A stretch of 64,000 nucleotides of DNA, taken from positions 8,060,001-8,124,000 of the forward strand of contig NC_026657.2 of assembly GCF_000004075.3 (NCBI RefSeq), written 5' to 3'. This document shows, one piece after another, positions 1-15,334 of this stretch. Position 1 is the first letter of the stretch, and each line of letters begins with the position of its first letter. A program made the translations under genes and the position numbers. The notes beneath the pieces were generated by a model, which worked only from the letters and a program-made list of their open reading frames with translations, searched no databases and had not been told where the DNA came from. The stretch is from Cucumis sativus. Lineage: Eukaryota > Streptophyta > Magnoliopsida > Cucurbitales > Cucurbitaceae.

Positions 1-581
1 GAAGTTGAGTTGTTTACATCAACTTAAACGATGGAATAACTAAAATCATCACTAGAATTTTGAATATCAAACTCTTAAATGTAAATGTGATACCAAAAAA
101 AATATGCTTACAACCTACAATTGATTACAAACTCAATCAAAATTCAATGGTAATTACCATTAAAGTTGAGTTGTTTAAGCCAACTTAAGAAGTTAGTATG
201 CCAAACCATTCTTAAATTTATGACATTTTAGTGGGGAGTATCGGTTAACCTATGGTAGAGTAGTCAACCATCATACCCAAATAACCAAATGATAAATGCT
301 TAGCAACTGCGAAGCAACCAAACTCGCCTTTCACAAACCTAACAAATTCAGAGAGAAGAAGCATGGAGAGAAATTGATCTATAAGTCTTCAAAATGATTG
401 CTGCAAAAGCCTAAACTTCACAACTTAAACTCACAAGTGACAACAACATCTTGATTTGATTAACCATTTCTGAACTAAACAAGAAAACAAACAGAAAAAT
501 TCAGGCAGAAGAGCAAGAAAAAAAAATGGAATTCATTTCCATCCAAAGTCCAAGCCAAACAATATCTTCTTATTCCATTCC
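1..581. other. Intergenic, 3' side of XPT
   Basis: No coding region was found. The stretch is AT-rich and lies downstream of the XPT stop codon, so its right part probably holds the XPT 3' UTR and polyadenylation region. Two imperfect copies of a motif beginning aagttgagttgttta occur near 2 and 163. Each is followed within a few bases by a partly complementary caactta, so each could fold into a small hairpin. This may be the end of a short transposon cut by the window edge, but that is only a guess. Confidence 0.4.
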
Positions 582-1841
582 TCAATCCTTCTTTTCTTCA
601 CCTTCCTCAATCTTCTTAGAACTCTTTTTACTTGTTGCCTGAGAATACAGAAAAGTCCCAAAAATGGCAATGGCAGAACCAACAGCATTCAAAGGCCTAA
701 CTGGATTTCTAAAAACCAACACAGAAGCCACAATCACAACCACTCTCTTCATTGTATTACCAACAGAGAATGTCAAAGGACTGATTTCATCTAAAGCTTG
801 GTAAGAAGATTGATTATAAAGATGATAAAAGATTCCAGAAATCAAAACCCAGATATATAGTGTAGAAGCATTTCCAATGGAAGCAATTGCTTGATGATAT
901 CCTTGAACCCACTTTGACCCTTCAACGAAAATGGCCACAGGAAACAGATACAACAAAGAAATTATACTAATACAACCATATAAATTCAACCCATTAACCT
1001 CTTTGAAGTTCTGCAAGCTCCTTTTAGAGTAAATGTTTCTTAATACAAACCCTACATTACTGATCATAGCGCCTGAGAGACCTTCCAAATTGAAGGTAGC
1101 TTCAGTAATGGCGGCTAGAGAGCAACCAAAAACAATGGGGAGAATCGAGAGCCAGACCTGGATTGGGTACGAATCGCCAAGGAACGAGGAGAACAGAACC
1201 GAAAACACTGGTTCAGCCGACTTAATCACATGAGTGAAAGAAACAGCGACTTTAGAGAACGAGACACAAGCGGAGATATGGCCGATTGTGTGAAATAAAG
1301 CGGGGCCGAGGAGAGCGATGAGAAAGGGCTTAGAGATTTTAGGACACGGCTGAAGCTTAAAGGACCAGAGAACAAGCATCCAAACAGATCCAGCGAAGAG
1401 TTGAAACGATGCGAGAAGCCATGGGAAAGAAAAAATGTTTAGAACCTTCTTGTTATAGATATTGAAGACGATGTTCTGAAAATACCAGAGTCCAAAGACG
1501 ATGGCTAGCTGAAATTTTTTGCTGTTGGGGGCGGAATCAGCGGTTGTATCGCCGCCATCTGCGGCAGCGGCGGCGGGGACATGGGAGTTAAGCTTTGAAG
1601 GAAGAAACCCAACAGGGTTCACAGGAATTTTGCAGAATTGCCTCGGTTTGAGGATTGGATTGATAGTCTGCGAGGTGGGTTTTGAAGAGACGCCATAAAT
1701 GGAGGCGAAGGTGGAGATATGGGGGCGATGGGGGAGTTTCGATCGGACGGTTGAGAGGAGATTTGGGTAGAATGGGGAAAAAGAGGAAGTGGGGTTGGTG
1801 GAAAGAGGGTTTTTCGAAGGTATTAGATGTGAAGAGAGCAT
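582..1841 (-). CDS. XPT: Plastidic xylulose 5-phosphate/phosphate translocator
   Basis: An intronless reading frame of 419 residues. It belongs to the plastid phosphate translocator family of the drug/metabolite transporter superfamily, which exchanges sugar phosphates for inorganic phosphate across the inner envelope. Residues 1 to about 100 are Ser/Thr/Pro-rich with few acidic residues, as in a chloroplast transit peptide. From about 110 onward there are 8 to 10 hydrophobic segments. Family hallmarks are FGLWYFQNIVFNI near the start of the membrane part, HVIKSAEPVFSV in the middle and NTMKR near residue 360, whose Lys-Arg pair binds substrate phosphate. The combination SSYQALDEISPLTFSVGNTM followed by RPLNAVGSAIAIFGTFLYSQ is closer to Arabidopsis XPT than to GPT as I remember them, and XPT is also intronless, unlike the TPT, PPT and GPT genes. 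The tail is Lys/Glu-rich. The ATG is the first in frame. GPT is the main alternative. Confidence 0.93.
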   Translation of the reverse strand: MLSSHLIPSKNPLSTNPTSSFSPFYPNLLSTVRSKLPHRPHISTFASIYGVSSKPTSQTINPILKPRQFCKIPVNPVGFLPSKLNSHVPAAAAADGGDTTADSAPNSKKFQLAIVFGLWYFQNIVFNIYNKKVLNIFSFPWLLASFQLFAGSVWMLVLWSFKLQPCPKISKPFLIALLGPALFHTIGHISACVSFSKVAVSFTHVIKSAEPVFSVLFSSFLGDSYPIQVWLSILPIVFGCSLAAITEATFNLEGLSGAMISNVGFVLRNIYSKRSLQNFKEVNGLNLYGCISIISLLYLFPVAIFVEGSKWVQGYHQAIASIGNASTLYIWVLISGIFYHLYNQSSYQALDEISPLTFSVGNTMKRVVVIVASVLVFRNPVRPLNAVGSAIAIFGTFLYSQATSKKSSKKIEEGEEKKD

Positions 1842-3951
1842 TTTAATGGAGGTTAAAATAGAACAGTGAGAGATCTGGAGATAAAAAGAGAGGGAGAGAG
1901 GGCTTTAATGGCGAAGTGTGGTTTGAAGTTGAAGAGATGATTTTTGTATTGTGAGTGTGAAGTTCATTTTCCTAAGCTTTGTTTGTTGCCGTATTTTTAT
2001 CATCGGTGATTGCGACCACTTCTGCACTTGCCTCTCTTGGATCTCGTTTTTCATTGGTCATTAGAAGATTAATAACCATAAATATACATTATTTCCATTT
2101 TATATTAGGCATCAATAATAATTAATTGGTTAATTTTTATAAAGGTAATAAATTGCTAAAATATTTACCGTGTAACAAAATAAATATTTGTTTTCTAATA
2201 TTGTGGCCAAACTTTCTAATTTATTCATTCTCTCTTCCATACTTCCAATTTTTCATATTTCTTTTATATTTATAAACGTTTTATTATTCAACTTAAATTT
2301 TAAGAAAATTGATCGTGACATTATTTAAAATATCGTTTTGGAGTTGAAGTTATTTTTCACAGTTTAAGAATAACTATACAGTTGTGTAGATATTATCTAA
2401 ACGATCATTTACCATAACAAAACGATTGTTTAGCATGGTTAACAGATCGTTTAGATTTTAATATTTGTTTTCCATCGTTTAAAAATGAACTAAACGATCA
2501 TGATACATGATCATTTAGAAGATGATTATACGCGTGCATGTGATCGATTAATCGCACGTTGACTAATACGTTATTGGTATTTTTCATTGTAGGTCTATGG
2601 ACTTTTTTGAATTATTCTATAAGCTGTAAATATTTTATCAGCTTGTTGTATTTTTTAAATACCCCTAATTAATATGATAAATACCAAACTATACTGCTAA
2701 AACCTTTAAGTTGTGCATATTAATATTCAAAATTAATAATTACACCCGTTAAATTTTACAACCAAATCAATTTATATCCTTGCAACTTCTTAGAATACAC
2801 AAGCTAAATTGGATGTCTATTTGACACTGTATAATGTTTTAATTGGTACATTTATAAGTATGGTGTATTGTTTTTCAAACAAAATTTGAATGGCAAGTGT
2901 AAATTGAGACACATGCTATACCATCTAGGTCATCTTTGTGTTAAACGTAGGACGACTCGTTTTGTTTGTTTTTTTACTTTACCATTTATATCACATTTGT
3001 TGCACTTTTGTCTCAATCACCTACACTCTCTTTCTTTCATCGTACGTGCATTTCCCCTTCACATCATTCTCTCGGATATTGTTCAAATGTTTGTTTGTCC
3101 ACTTTGAAGATAACTCATGCTTGGACTTAAGGTCACCAATTGATTGTTCATTGCCGCGTAAACAAACCCTTACACTCATGTTTCTAGTTGCCTTCCAACT
3201 ATCTATCGTGAGAATGGTGGTTTGAGGGACGAACATATATCGACAAGGGGAACGGAGAAAGCAACCATCATCATGCGAGTTTGAGTGCTTTGTGATGTAT
3301 GTAAATGATTAGTTCTCTGTGTTTTATAACGTGGATCATCCGTTAGTATACGACCAAGTTTTAATATTTAGTCATTTGAATTTTTTAAATTGATTTCAAT
3401 TGAGTACTTAAGGGGTGAGATTGATTTCAATTTATTCCATACCTAACAAAAAATAAAAAAAGAATAAAAGAATCAATAAAGTTATAAATTAAATTTCCCT
3501 ATCTAGGATCAACATTAGAATCTAATTTATAATCTTATCTAATAATTATTTTAAACCTACCCATAAAATTTTAAAATATAAATAGAACATAAAATTAAAA
3601 CAAAATTCAAAATTGAATGTTTTAGAATCTAAATACTAAATTAAAATCAAATTAAAAACTAAAAATAAAAAATCCTCCTACATTGATCAAAATAAAAATT
3701 GTATATAAAAAAAATGTATATATATATTTTATCTTTGATGCACCATTTAATAGATTAGTACCGAGTACGTCCGTCCGGACCGGTTAAAGAGTGCCTCGAC
3801 GGTTCGAGCCGGTTGATAATGATATAAATCCTGACCCGAGAAGGGGCTGAACCGGAAGGTCCAAGGAGAGAGAGAGAGCGAAGAGTAAAAGAGGGTCTTC
3901 AATGCCCAGAATTCAAAAAGTACAGTGATAGACGAACAAACGAAGACGAAG
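1842..3951. other. Divergent intergenic region XPT/AUG7
   Basis: This 2.1-kb region separates two genes transcribed away from each other, so it should hold both promoters. No gene was found: the short open frames at 2868-3236 overlap on both strands, have no recognisable domains and look random. It contains a cluster of AAACGATC-type motifs (separate entry) and long A/T-rich runs. The GA-rich stretch around 3870-3890 is probably within the AUG7 5' UTR, and the GA-rich stretch at 1860-1905 within the XPT 5' UTR. Confidence 0.5.
2397..2580. repeat. Cluster of AAACGATC/GATCGTTT motifs
   Basis: At least five copies of AAACGATC-like words or their reverse complement occur within 185 bases, near 2399, 2430, 2446, 2475 and 2492. 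Some pairs are in opposite orientation and could form hairpins. The right end has further palindromic text (atgatacatgatcat, then gtgatcgattaatcgcac). No coding capacity. It may be a fragment of a dispersed non-autonomous transposon, but no terminal repeats or target duplication could be fixed. Confidence 0.45.
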
Positions 3952-7753
<3,802 letters not shown>

Positions 7754-8802
7754 TGAAAGAATGTGTAATAGATCTTGCATTTGCAATTGGGATTAGTGTG
7801 CAGGCACGGCGACCGATTTCTGATTACTTAAACCAAGAGTGTAATTATACGAAAACAATTCCTGGTATGCAATTTAGCGAAGGTGTATCGTCCTGTGATC
7901 AGTGTTGTATTGTACCCATCAACTGACTGTTATTGCCGTTTGTCTATAGTGAATTTTTTTTTTTTATCACATTGACATCCTTTGTATCTCTACAGCGCTT
8001 GTAGTCTGTTTGAAGGGCACATCAAATTGGAATTTCCATTCCAACTGTCAACTCTGTCTCTTCCCTGATATACACCCAAGCATTTTTGGAACATTTTCGA
8101 TTCGAACATTGCATCGATTGTGTTAGCTTGTAGAATCCTCTTAGAATTTAAGTAGTAATATTAGTTGTCAAATCCTTTTATTGTTAATCATTGGTAGAGA
8201 TTTAGTTGAGTAAAACCTTTGTTGATTATTCTCGTTACAACAACTGCTTTTTCTAGAGATTTTGATTGTATCCACATCAACGTTTTACAATTAACAACTA
8301 AATAGAAATATGTTAGAATTTACAGAGAACTCGAAAAACATACAAAATGGTGCAGTCCTAACAAGAATTTTGATTGTCACACTATTTTAGTTATTGTCAC
8401 AAAACTCCAATTCCAAATTTTGCTCAAATTTCTGTTTTTACTCAATTGTATTTTTATCCAAAGATATTATTGCTTGAATTCTTTTGTTAATGCTTACCGA
8501 AAAACTGTTTTTTTTGTTGTGTTTCTTCGTGCCAAGGAAGTATAAATCCTTCACTAAATTTTGTTTATTAAGTTATTTGTAATGCGACCAAAGTTTTATG
8601 TCACGTAAATAAATGAGTGATAATAAATATACAAGGATAAATATCTCTCTTGGCATGATGAGATGGTTTACTAATTAAAGGAAAATGAGAATTTGAAAAT
8701 ACAAAATCAAAATAAAATTGCGTGATAACGTAATTAAACCTAAGAAAAACTCAATACAACAAAACTTCCCGCGCTGTTTTTTAATGTCGATACTAGCCGC
8801 CG
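7754..8802. other. Intergenic AUG7/PPR
   Basis: About 1 kb between two same-strand genes. The left 300 to 400 bases are probably the AUG7 3' UTR (a T9 run near 7955 and T-rich text). The right part would hold the PPR promoter. A reading frame at 8718-9005 overlaps the start of the PPR gene in another frame and is a shadow. No repeat or RNA gene was recognised. Confidence 0.5.
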
Positions 8803-11490
8803 ATGAAACCGCCAAAATTCTGTTCCAATTTCAACAATACACCAGAACCTTCGCAAGAATTTCTTCGTTCTTCTCTACTGAAAACTCTTTCTTCTGCCAA
8901 AAACACCCCACAGCTACGCACTGTTCATTCCCTAATCATCACTTCAGGTTTGAGCCTCTCCGTCATCTTTTCCGGCAAACTCATCAGCAAGTACGCCCAG
9001 GTTAAAGACCCAATTTCTTCTGTTTCAGTTTTTCGCTCTATTTCTCCAACTAACAATGTCTATCTATGGAATTCAATTATACGTGCTCTTACCCACAATG
9101 GTCTCTTCACTCAAGCACTTGGATATTACACTGAGATGCGTGAAAAAAAGCTCCAACCCGATGCTTTTACCTTTCCTTCTGTTATCAATTCATGTGCCCG
9201 GATTTTGGACTTGGAATTGGGTTGCATTGTTCATGAACATGCTATGGAAATGGGTTTTGAATCGGATTTATATATTGGCAATGCATTGATCGATATGTAT
9301 TCTAGATTTGTTGATCTTGATAATGCACGTTATGTGTTTGAGGAAATGTCTAACCGAGACAGTGTATCGTGGAATAGTTTGATTTCTGGGTATTGTTCTA
9401 ATGGGTTTTGGGAGGACGCTCTGGACATGTATCACAAGTTCAGAATGACTGGGATGGTACCTGATTGTTTCACTATGTCCAGCGTTTTACTCGCTTGTGG
9501 AAGCTTAATGGCTGTTAAAGAGGGTGTGGCTGTTCACGGGGTGATTGAGAAGATTGGAATTGCTGGGGATGTTATTATAGGCAACGGGCTTCTTTCCATG
9601 TACTTCAAGTTTGAAAGACTAAGAGAAGCACGTCGGGTATTTTCCAAGATGGCTGTGAAGGACTCAGTTACTTGGAATACCATGATTTGTGGGTATGCTC
9701 AACTGGGGCGTCATGAAGCATCTGTTAAGTTATTTATGGATATGATAGATGGATTCGTTCCAGATATGTTGTCAATTACATCAACCATTCGTGCTTGTGG
9801 ACAGTCAGGAGATCTGCAGGTTGGAAAGTTTGTCCATAAGTACTTAATTGGGAGCGGGTTTGAATGTGATACTGTGGCATGTAATATCCTTATAGATATG
9901 TATGCCAAGTGTGGGGATCTTTTGGCTGCACAGGAAGTCTTTGACACAACGAAATGCAAGGATTCTGTGACATGGAACTCACTAATTAACGGTTACACTC
10001 AAAGTGGCTATTATAAAGAGGGGCTGGAAAGTTTTAAAATGATGAAAATGGAAAGAAAACCAGATTCTGTCACTTTTGTTCTGCTCCTATCTATATTTTC
10101 TCAGTTAGCTGATATAAATCAGGGGAGAGGAATTCATTGCGATGTGATAAAATTTGGCTTTGAAGCTGAACTTATCATTGGCAATTCTCTTCTGGATGTG
10201 TATGCTAAATGTGGTGAAATGGATGACTTATTGAAGGTGTTTTCATACATGAGTGCCCATGACATTATCTCATGGAATACCGTTATTGCTTCAAGTGTTC
10301 ATTTTGATGATTGCACTGTAGGGTTTCAGATGATTAATGAAATGAGGACTGAAGGGTTGATGCCAGACGAGGCCACGGTACTAGGTATCTTGCCAATGTG
10401 TTCGTTGCTTGCAGTAAGGCGACAAGGGAAAGAGATCCATGGCTATATTTTCAAGTCGGGATTTGAATCCAATGTCCCAATTGGGAATGCCCTAATTGAA
10501 ATGTACTCCAAATGTGGTAGTTTAGAAAACTGTATTAAAGTATTCAAATATATGAAAGAAAAAGATGTGGTGACATGGACTGCATTGATCTCTGCATTCG
10601 GAATGTATGGAGAGGGCAAAAAAGCATTAAAAGCTTTTCAGGATATGGAGTTGAGTGGTGTTCTTCCTGATTCTGTTGCTTTCATTGCCTTCATTTTTGC
10701 CTGCAGTCATTCTGGAATGGTCAAAGAGGGGCTCAGATTCTTTGATCGAATGAAAACAGACTACAATCTTGAGCCCAGGATGGAACATTATGCTTGTGTC
10801 GTTGATCTTCTGGCTCGATCTGGCTTACTAGCTCAGGCAGAGGAGTTTATTCTGTCAATGCCAATGAAACCAGATGCAAGTTTATGGGGAGCTTTACTTA
10901 GTGCCTGTCGAGCAAGAGGGAACACAAATATCGCTCAACGTGTCTCAAAGAAAATTCTTGAGTTGAACTCAGATGATACTGGGTATTATGTGCTTGTATC
11001 AAATATTTATGCTACCTTAGGGAAGTGGGATCAGGTGAAAACGGTTAGAAATTCCATGAAAACAAAAGGACTCAAGAAAGAACCTGGAAGTAGCTGGATT
11101 GAGATTCAGAAAAGGGTCTATGTTTTTAGGACTGGTGATAAATCATTTGAACAGTATGACAAGGTCAAAGATTTACTTGAATACCTTGTCAGGTTAATGG
11201 CCAAGGAAGGTTACGTTGCAGACCTGCAATTTGCTTTGCATGACGTCGAGGAAGATGATAAGAGAGACATGCTATGTGGGCACAGTGAAAGACTTGCAAT
11301 CGCCTTTGGATTGTTAAATACAAAACCAGGGAGCCCTCTGCTGGTAATGAAAAACCTTCGAGTATGTGGAGATTGTCATACTGTAACTAAGTACATAACT
11401 AAGATAATGCAAAGAGAAATACTAGTGAGAGATGCCAATCGCTTTCACCGTTTCAAGGATGGAGCCTGTAGTTGTGGAGATCACTGGTGA
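8803..11490 (+). CDS. PLS-class PPR protein with DYW deaminase domain (MEF26-like)
   Basis: One uninterrupted frame of 895 residues, typical of intronless plant PPR genes. It begins with about 45 residues rich in Ser and Asn and free of strong acidity, consistent with organelle targeting. About 20 tandem PPR motifs (P, L and S types) follow, recognisable from recurring phrases such as VYLWNSIIRAL, DSVSWNSLISGY and ALIEMYSKCGSL. E and E+ motifs lead to a PG box (EPGSSWIE) near residue 760 and a DYW cytidine deaminase domain to the end. Zinc and catalytic residues are present: HSE at 827-829 and CGDCH from 855. The last three residues are DHW, not DYW, a known variant. Such proteins bind a specific RNA site and convert C to U in mitochondria or plastids. 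Overall phrasing resembles Arabidopsis At3g03580 (MEF26, as I recall, editing cox3 and nad4), so the same targets are plausible but not shown. Confidence 0.92.
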   Translation: MKPPKFCSNFNNTPEPSQEFLRSSLLKTLSSAKNTPQLRTVHSLIITSGLSLSVIFSGKLISKYAQVKDPISSVSVFRSISPTNNVYLWNSIIRALTHNGLFTQALGYYTEMREKKLQPDAFTFPSVINSCARILDLELGCIVHEHAMEMGFESDLYIGNALIDMYSRFVDLDNARYVFEEMSNRDSVSWNSLISGYCSNGFWEDALDMYHKFRMTGMVPDCFTMSSVLLACGSLMAVKEGVAVHGVIEKIGIAGDVIIGNGLLSMYFKFERLREARRVFSKMAVKDSVTWNTMICGYAQLGRHEASVKLFMDMIDGFVPDMLSITSTIRACGQSGDLQVGKFVHKYLIGSGFECDTVACNILIDMYAKCGDLLAAQEVFDTTKCKDSVTWNSLINGYTQSGYYKEGLESFKMMKMERKPDSVTFVLLLSIFSQLADINQGRGIHCDVIKFGFEAELIIGNSLLDVYAKCGEMDDLLKVFSYMSAHDIISWNTVIASSVHFDDCTVGFQMINEMRTEGLMPDEATVLGILPMCSLLAVRRQGKEIHGYIFKSGFESNVPIGNALIEMYSKCGSLENCIKVFKYMKEKDVVTWTALISAFGMYGEGKKALKAFQDMELSGVLPDSVAFIAFIFACSHSGMVKEGLRFFDRMKTDYNLEPRMEHYACVVDLLARSGLLAQAEEFILSMPMKPDASLWGALLSACRARGNTNIAQRVSKKILELNSDDTGYYVLVSNIYATLGKWDQVKTVRNSMKTKGLKKEPGSSWIEIQKRVYVFRTGDKSFEQYDKVKDLLEYLVRLMAKEGYVADLQFALHDVEEDDKRDMLCGHSERLAIAFGLLNTKPGSPLLVMKNLRVCGDCHTVTKYITKIMQREILVRDANRFHRFKDGACSCGDHW

Positions 11491-13071
11491 ATAATCATTA
11501 TTTCTAGTACCTGATTGCGTCTTCACATTGGACTACAAATAGTCCAGTTGAACTGCTTCATCTTTGTCCAAGTTTAGTGCAAATTCAAGAAGGTTCGCCT
11601 CCTGCTAAGTTACACGATTGCTGTCAATCTGCGTAACCTTGGATGTTATAATTTTTTTTAAAAAAATTTCGACAAACTAAAAGAAGATTTAGCTCAAGAC
11701 ATGCACTTTAGAGCAATCTACGAGAGCATTGGATGCCACATGATATTGTCCAAAAAGGTAGGATTATGAAAATGCACATAGAGTGCTAGCTACTGCGTGG
11801 CTGGTAATTCTATTTTGATATGGCTACCATTTTCCCCAATGATATATCTTGCACTAGAGCATGTTCTTTGATGTGAACCATTGTATGCGCATTCCATGCA
11901 GATTTTTCCAACTCTTGATGACCTCTCGTGCTGGCCTATGAATCAAATTTTAAAGGTTCGTCTTTCTTTCATTCCTTCTGATTTCTCTTTCTACCGAGTG
12001 TTCTTAAAAACTTGAAGTCCTAAGCAGTGAAAGTGAAGGGGAAAAGAACGATAACACACATTTTTACTATCAACTGTTCCATTTATAGAAGAACAGGTGA
12101 ATAGAGGTATAAAAAATCAATCAAAACAAACGATTTCAATGAGATAGAAGAAGAATGTCACGTTCTGTTAATTTCTCGTTCTCTTCCAGAATTGAACTGT
12201 TTCCTTTCACTGATGTGGTAAATATTTCTTCTACAAGTCAACGTAGGTTGCTTAGCTGAGGATGGGAAAATTAATCTCTTTTGTGGTTGGCAATCGTTTG
12301 TCCAACTTAACCTTTATTGTAATTAATTTCAGTATTCTATTGCCATGCAGTTCTCGCGCACTCTGCCTTTGCCTTCAGTTTCTCTCTTAAAGGCCACTTT
12401 GATAATTGGAGATTCTGGAATTGTTCACGGCCAGTTTCTGACCTCCTTTAAGGAGATATTTAGCTATGAACCCAAAGATAACTCAAACAGTGAAGACATT
12501 ATATCATCGACTAAAAGGTTAGACACTCAAATTTCTATTCGCTTTATCTGTTCATAAATAATCAATTAATTAGAGAGTGCTCAAAGTTTGTTAATTTGCT
12601 TCAGATGAGTAGTGAGTTTTCTATTGTGCTTTACAAATTATAAATCTATATGGCTATATCCCAAACCCATGTTATACAAAAATTAATTCACAATTCAGTA
12701 TAGATGAGACATAATCTACCTTTAAGTTCTATAAGCTTAAATTTATTAAAATCATAGAACAAACACGAAACACCACTTCGAACACAGGGACCTGCGAAAG
12801 TAAATACCATACCCTTGTAAAAATATTACAAAGGTCTCTATGAGGTCTAAAACCACAATCAATTCACAACATACTTCATGACAAGTTGAAAAGCTGATAC
12901 ACAACTCAATCTCACTTAAACTCTCCTGATGACAATTAATTACTATACCTTTCCTCCCTCGCACGATCTCTAACAATCTGAGTCTGCTTTTACAACTACT
13001 GTATTATTCTATAGAACAATAGATTTGGTTACTGTCTAGAGGAAGGAAAGTTGGATATCCAAGGTTCTTAA
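11491..13071. other. Intergenic PPR/GSTU with one unassigned exon-like ORF
   Basis: The left part is probably the PPR 3' UTR. At 12351-12519 an open stretch is bounded by an acceptor-like ccatgcag and a donor-like aaaag|gttag. It would encode about 56 residues beginning FSRTLPLPSVSLLKA and containing IIGDSGIVHGQFLTSF. I do not recognise it. It could be a gene remnant, a 3' UTR exon or chance. The remaining sequence to 13071 is AT-rich; its right end lies 3' of the GST stop codon and may include that gene's 3' UTR. Confidence 0.4.
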
Positions 13072-14140
13072 TTATTCTTGTTTAGTCATATAGGTTTGAT
13101 ACAATGCTTGGTACTTAGTGATAAGCTTGTCTCTAGGTGGCCAGTTTTCATTGATGATTGGAGCAGCAGCAAATTCCTTTGTCCATTTGGATAAAAGGGG
13201 AAACCTTTCTTCAGTTATCAATTCAAGTCCAACAACTTCCTCCATTACACTAACTATGTTTGCAAGCCACCCAACTGCAATATCCACAAACCCAATGGCC
13301 TCTCCTCCAAAGAACCTCTTTCCTTTTAACTCTTCTTCCAAATGCTTCAAATTCTCCATGGCTTCTTCCACACCTTCCTCTCTCACTTTCCCTTGGTTCA
13401 TAAACACTTTCTTTATAGATTCCAAAACCTACACTTAAAAAAGAGAGTTCAATATGACTTTCAAAATGGTTAAAACTCAAAAATATTTTAGGTCAATGAT
13501 ATGAATCAATAAAAGGACTCAAATTATGGTCCACAGTTTTAAAATTACGAGAGTTCTATTTTGAAAATCAATCACTTTGTTTGACAACTCAAAATACTTT
13601 TTGAAGTACTTTCAAATTTTATTTTGAACAACTTTTATGGAAGAGTTTAAATCAAAATGTTTTCTTTTAAATACTTTTTTTCTAGTCTATTCAAGCAACT
13701 CTTATTATTTTCAAAACTAAATACTTGATAAGTCTTATCAAACCATGCACACAATTTACCTTTTTTTCCTCAAGGTTTCTTTCTCAACTATTTTTTTTAT
13801 TTGATAAAAAGAATCTAAAAAAGCACTTGAAAGTTTATGTAAAATTCTCTCTTTGTTACAAGGCTAAATTCCCTGTTTTTGGAATTTGGGTAATATCTTA
13901 AATTTTTTGCGTTACGAATGGTAAATTCCTTCTTTTCCTATTAAACATAAAAAGTGTAAAATTATTGTTAATGATTTTTGTTTGGTTAATTACAATTTTA
14001 TACTTCAATTGTCCAATTTTAGAAAATCTAATCCCAAGAAATCCTAAATTTAGTCTTCATGGTTGATTTTTTTTTTTCACACCTTTTTTTCTCAAGCATT
14101 TTTTACCAAAAAATTTATAACATATTCACCTGTTGTAATG

Positions 14141-14174
<34 letters not shown>

Positions 14175-14774
14175 GTTATTATTATTTACTCAATATTTAA
14201 ATTATTTAGAAAATATATTTTGATGAATTTTGTAAATAGTTTTAATATTTAGCTAATTAATTATTTTCTTTTTGTTAAAACTAATTTTGAAAGTCTAAAT
14301 TTATAATTTATTATAAAAATTGAAATTCAACCCACTTTTGACATTTTTGTTTTCTAAGAAGAATAAATGCCAATGATTAATTCGAAACCTTTTATTCTTT
14401 CTAAAATAATTGCTTTCCAACAACTAAAAAGCAGCATAAATTAAAATGAAGCGAGGAGTCACCTTGTCATCCCCAAATTTAGCCCAAAAGCGAGCAACAG
14501 CTCTCTGGTAAGGATCCTGAGGCAGTAATGGATTCTGCTTCCATGTTTCTTCGATGTATTCGAGAATAACGAGGGATTCGGCGATCGGCTTTCCGCCATG
14601 GACGAGCACTGGAACCTTCTTGTGAATGGGATTGTACTCCAAAAGCAATGGACTCTTGTTGGCCAGATCCTCATAAACGGTTTCGTATTCTATCCCTTTC
14701 AATTTCAATGCCCATACTATTCTCAGAGGGAATGGACTGGACCATGTTCTGAACAGCTTCAGCTCTTCTTCCAT
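13072..14774 (-). CDS. Tau-class glutathione S-transferase
   Basis: Two exons on the minus strand, 14463-14774 (codons 1-104) and 13072-13428 (119 codons with stop), joined in phase 0. This gives 222 residues, the usual tau-GST size, with the single intron where the family has it. Tau GSTs are cytosolic enzymes that conjugate glutathione to xenobiotics and oxidised lipids. The N-terminal thioredoxin-like domain has the catalytic Ser (TWSSPFPLR, Ser13), [10 protein letters not shown] with the cis-Pro at 55, and Glu66-Ser67 ([10 protein letters not shown]), which hold the gamma-glutamyl group. The C-terminal helical domain contains [20 protein letters not shown]. The 1.03-kb intron carries a TA microsatellite near 14140-14160. 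A TATA-like sequence lies 77 bases upstream of the ATG. The next gene upstream is a damaged paralogue in the same orientation, so this is a tandem pair. The exact subgroup (GSTU7/8-like) is uncertain. Confidence 0.93.
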
Positions 14775-14850
14775 CTTTCCTTCTTCCCTTCTTCCCTTCC
14801 TCCTCTCTTCAATGCCAACTTAACTCTCAGTTTCCTCAGTCTTCACGTCC

Positions 14851-14861
14851 CTTTTTATATA
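14851..14861 (-). promoter_or_regulatory. TATA box of the tau GST gene
   Basis: On the minus strand the sequence reads tatataaaaag, ending 77 bases before the ATG at 14774. Position and sequence fit a core promoter TATA box. An ACGTG core lies just upstream of it on the coding strand side (gggacgtgaag, 14842-14852). Confidence 0.6.
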
Positions 14862-15334
14862 TTGTTCCTTTAAGTCTTCGGGAAATTTCCGTCTTTCGTC
14901 CCTCAATTGTTGGGTGCTTTGCAAATGTGCCCTTTTGTTTTGGTTTCTATTTCTGAAAATTATTCATCTAATTTTAGTCTCTTAAAATTAATTTAATACT
15001 AGAAGATGAAATATGTGAATATGTTTTTAAAATTTGAATTCACAAGGTTATATGTAACATACTATATATATATTTTTTCTTTTTGAAAAATCAACCCTAA
15101 ATTAGCATTGGAGAGACCAAAGTTTGACAAGATAGTAGGGAGAAATAAAGATGAAGTTTTTAAAAAAACTAATGTGTTTTATATGCATGCATATGTGTTT
15201 GTTTTAGGACTATTTTACAAAATATGGCATAATATTTATAAATATTTTTTAAAATTGTCATTTAAAATAATTTTTGTTTAACTTAATTTTATATATGAAC
15301 TTGAATTAAATAATTACATATAAATATAAAAAAG

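Noticed and set aside
13118..13438. Plus-strand frame of 106 codons opposite GST exon 2
   Set aside because: It is the antisense shadow of a well-supported GST exon.
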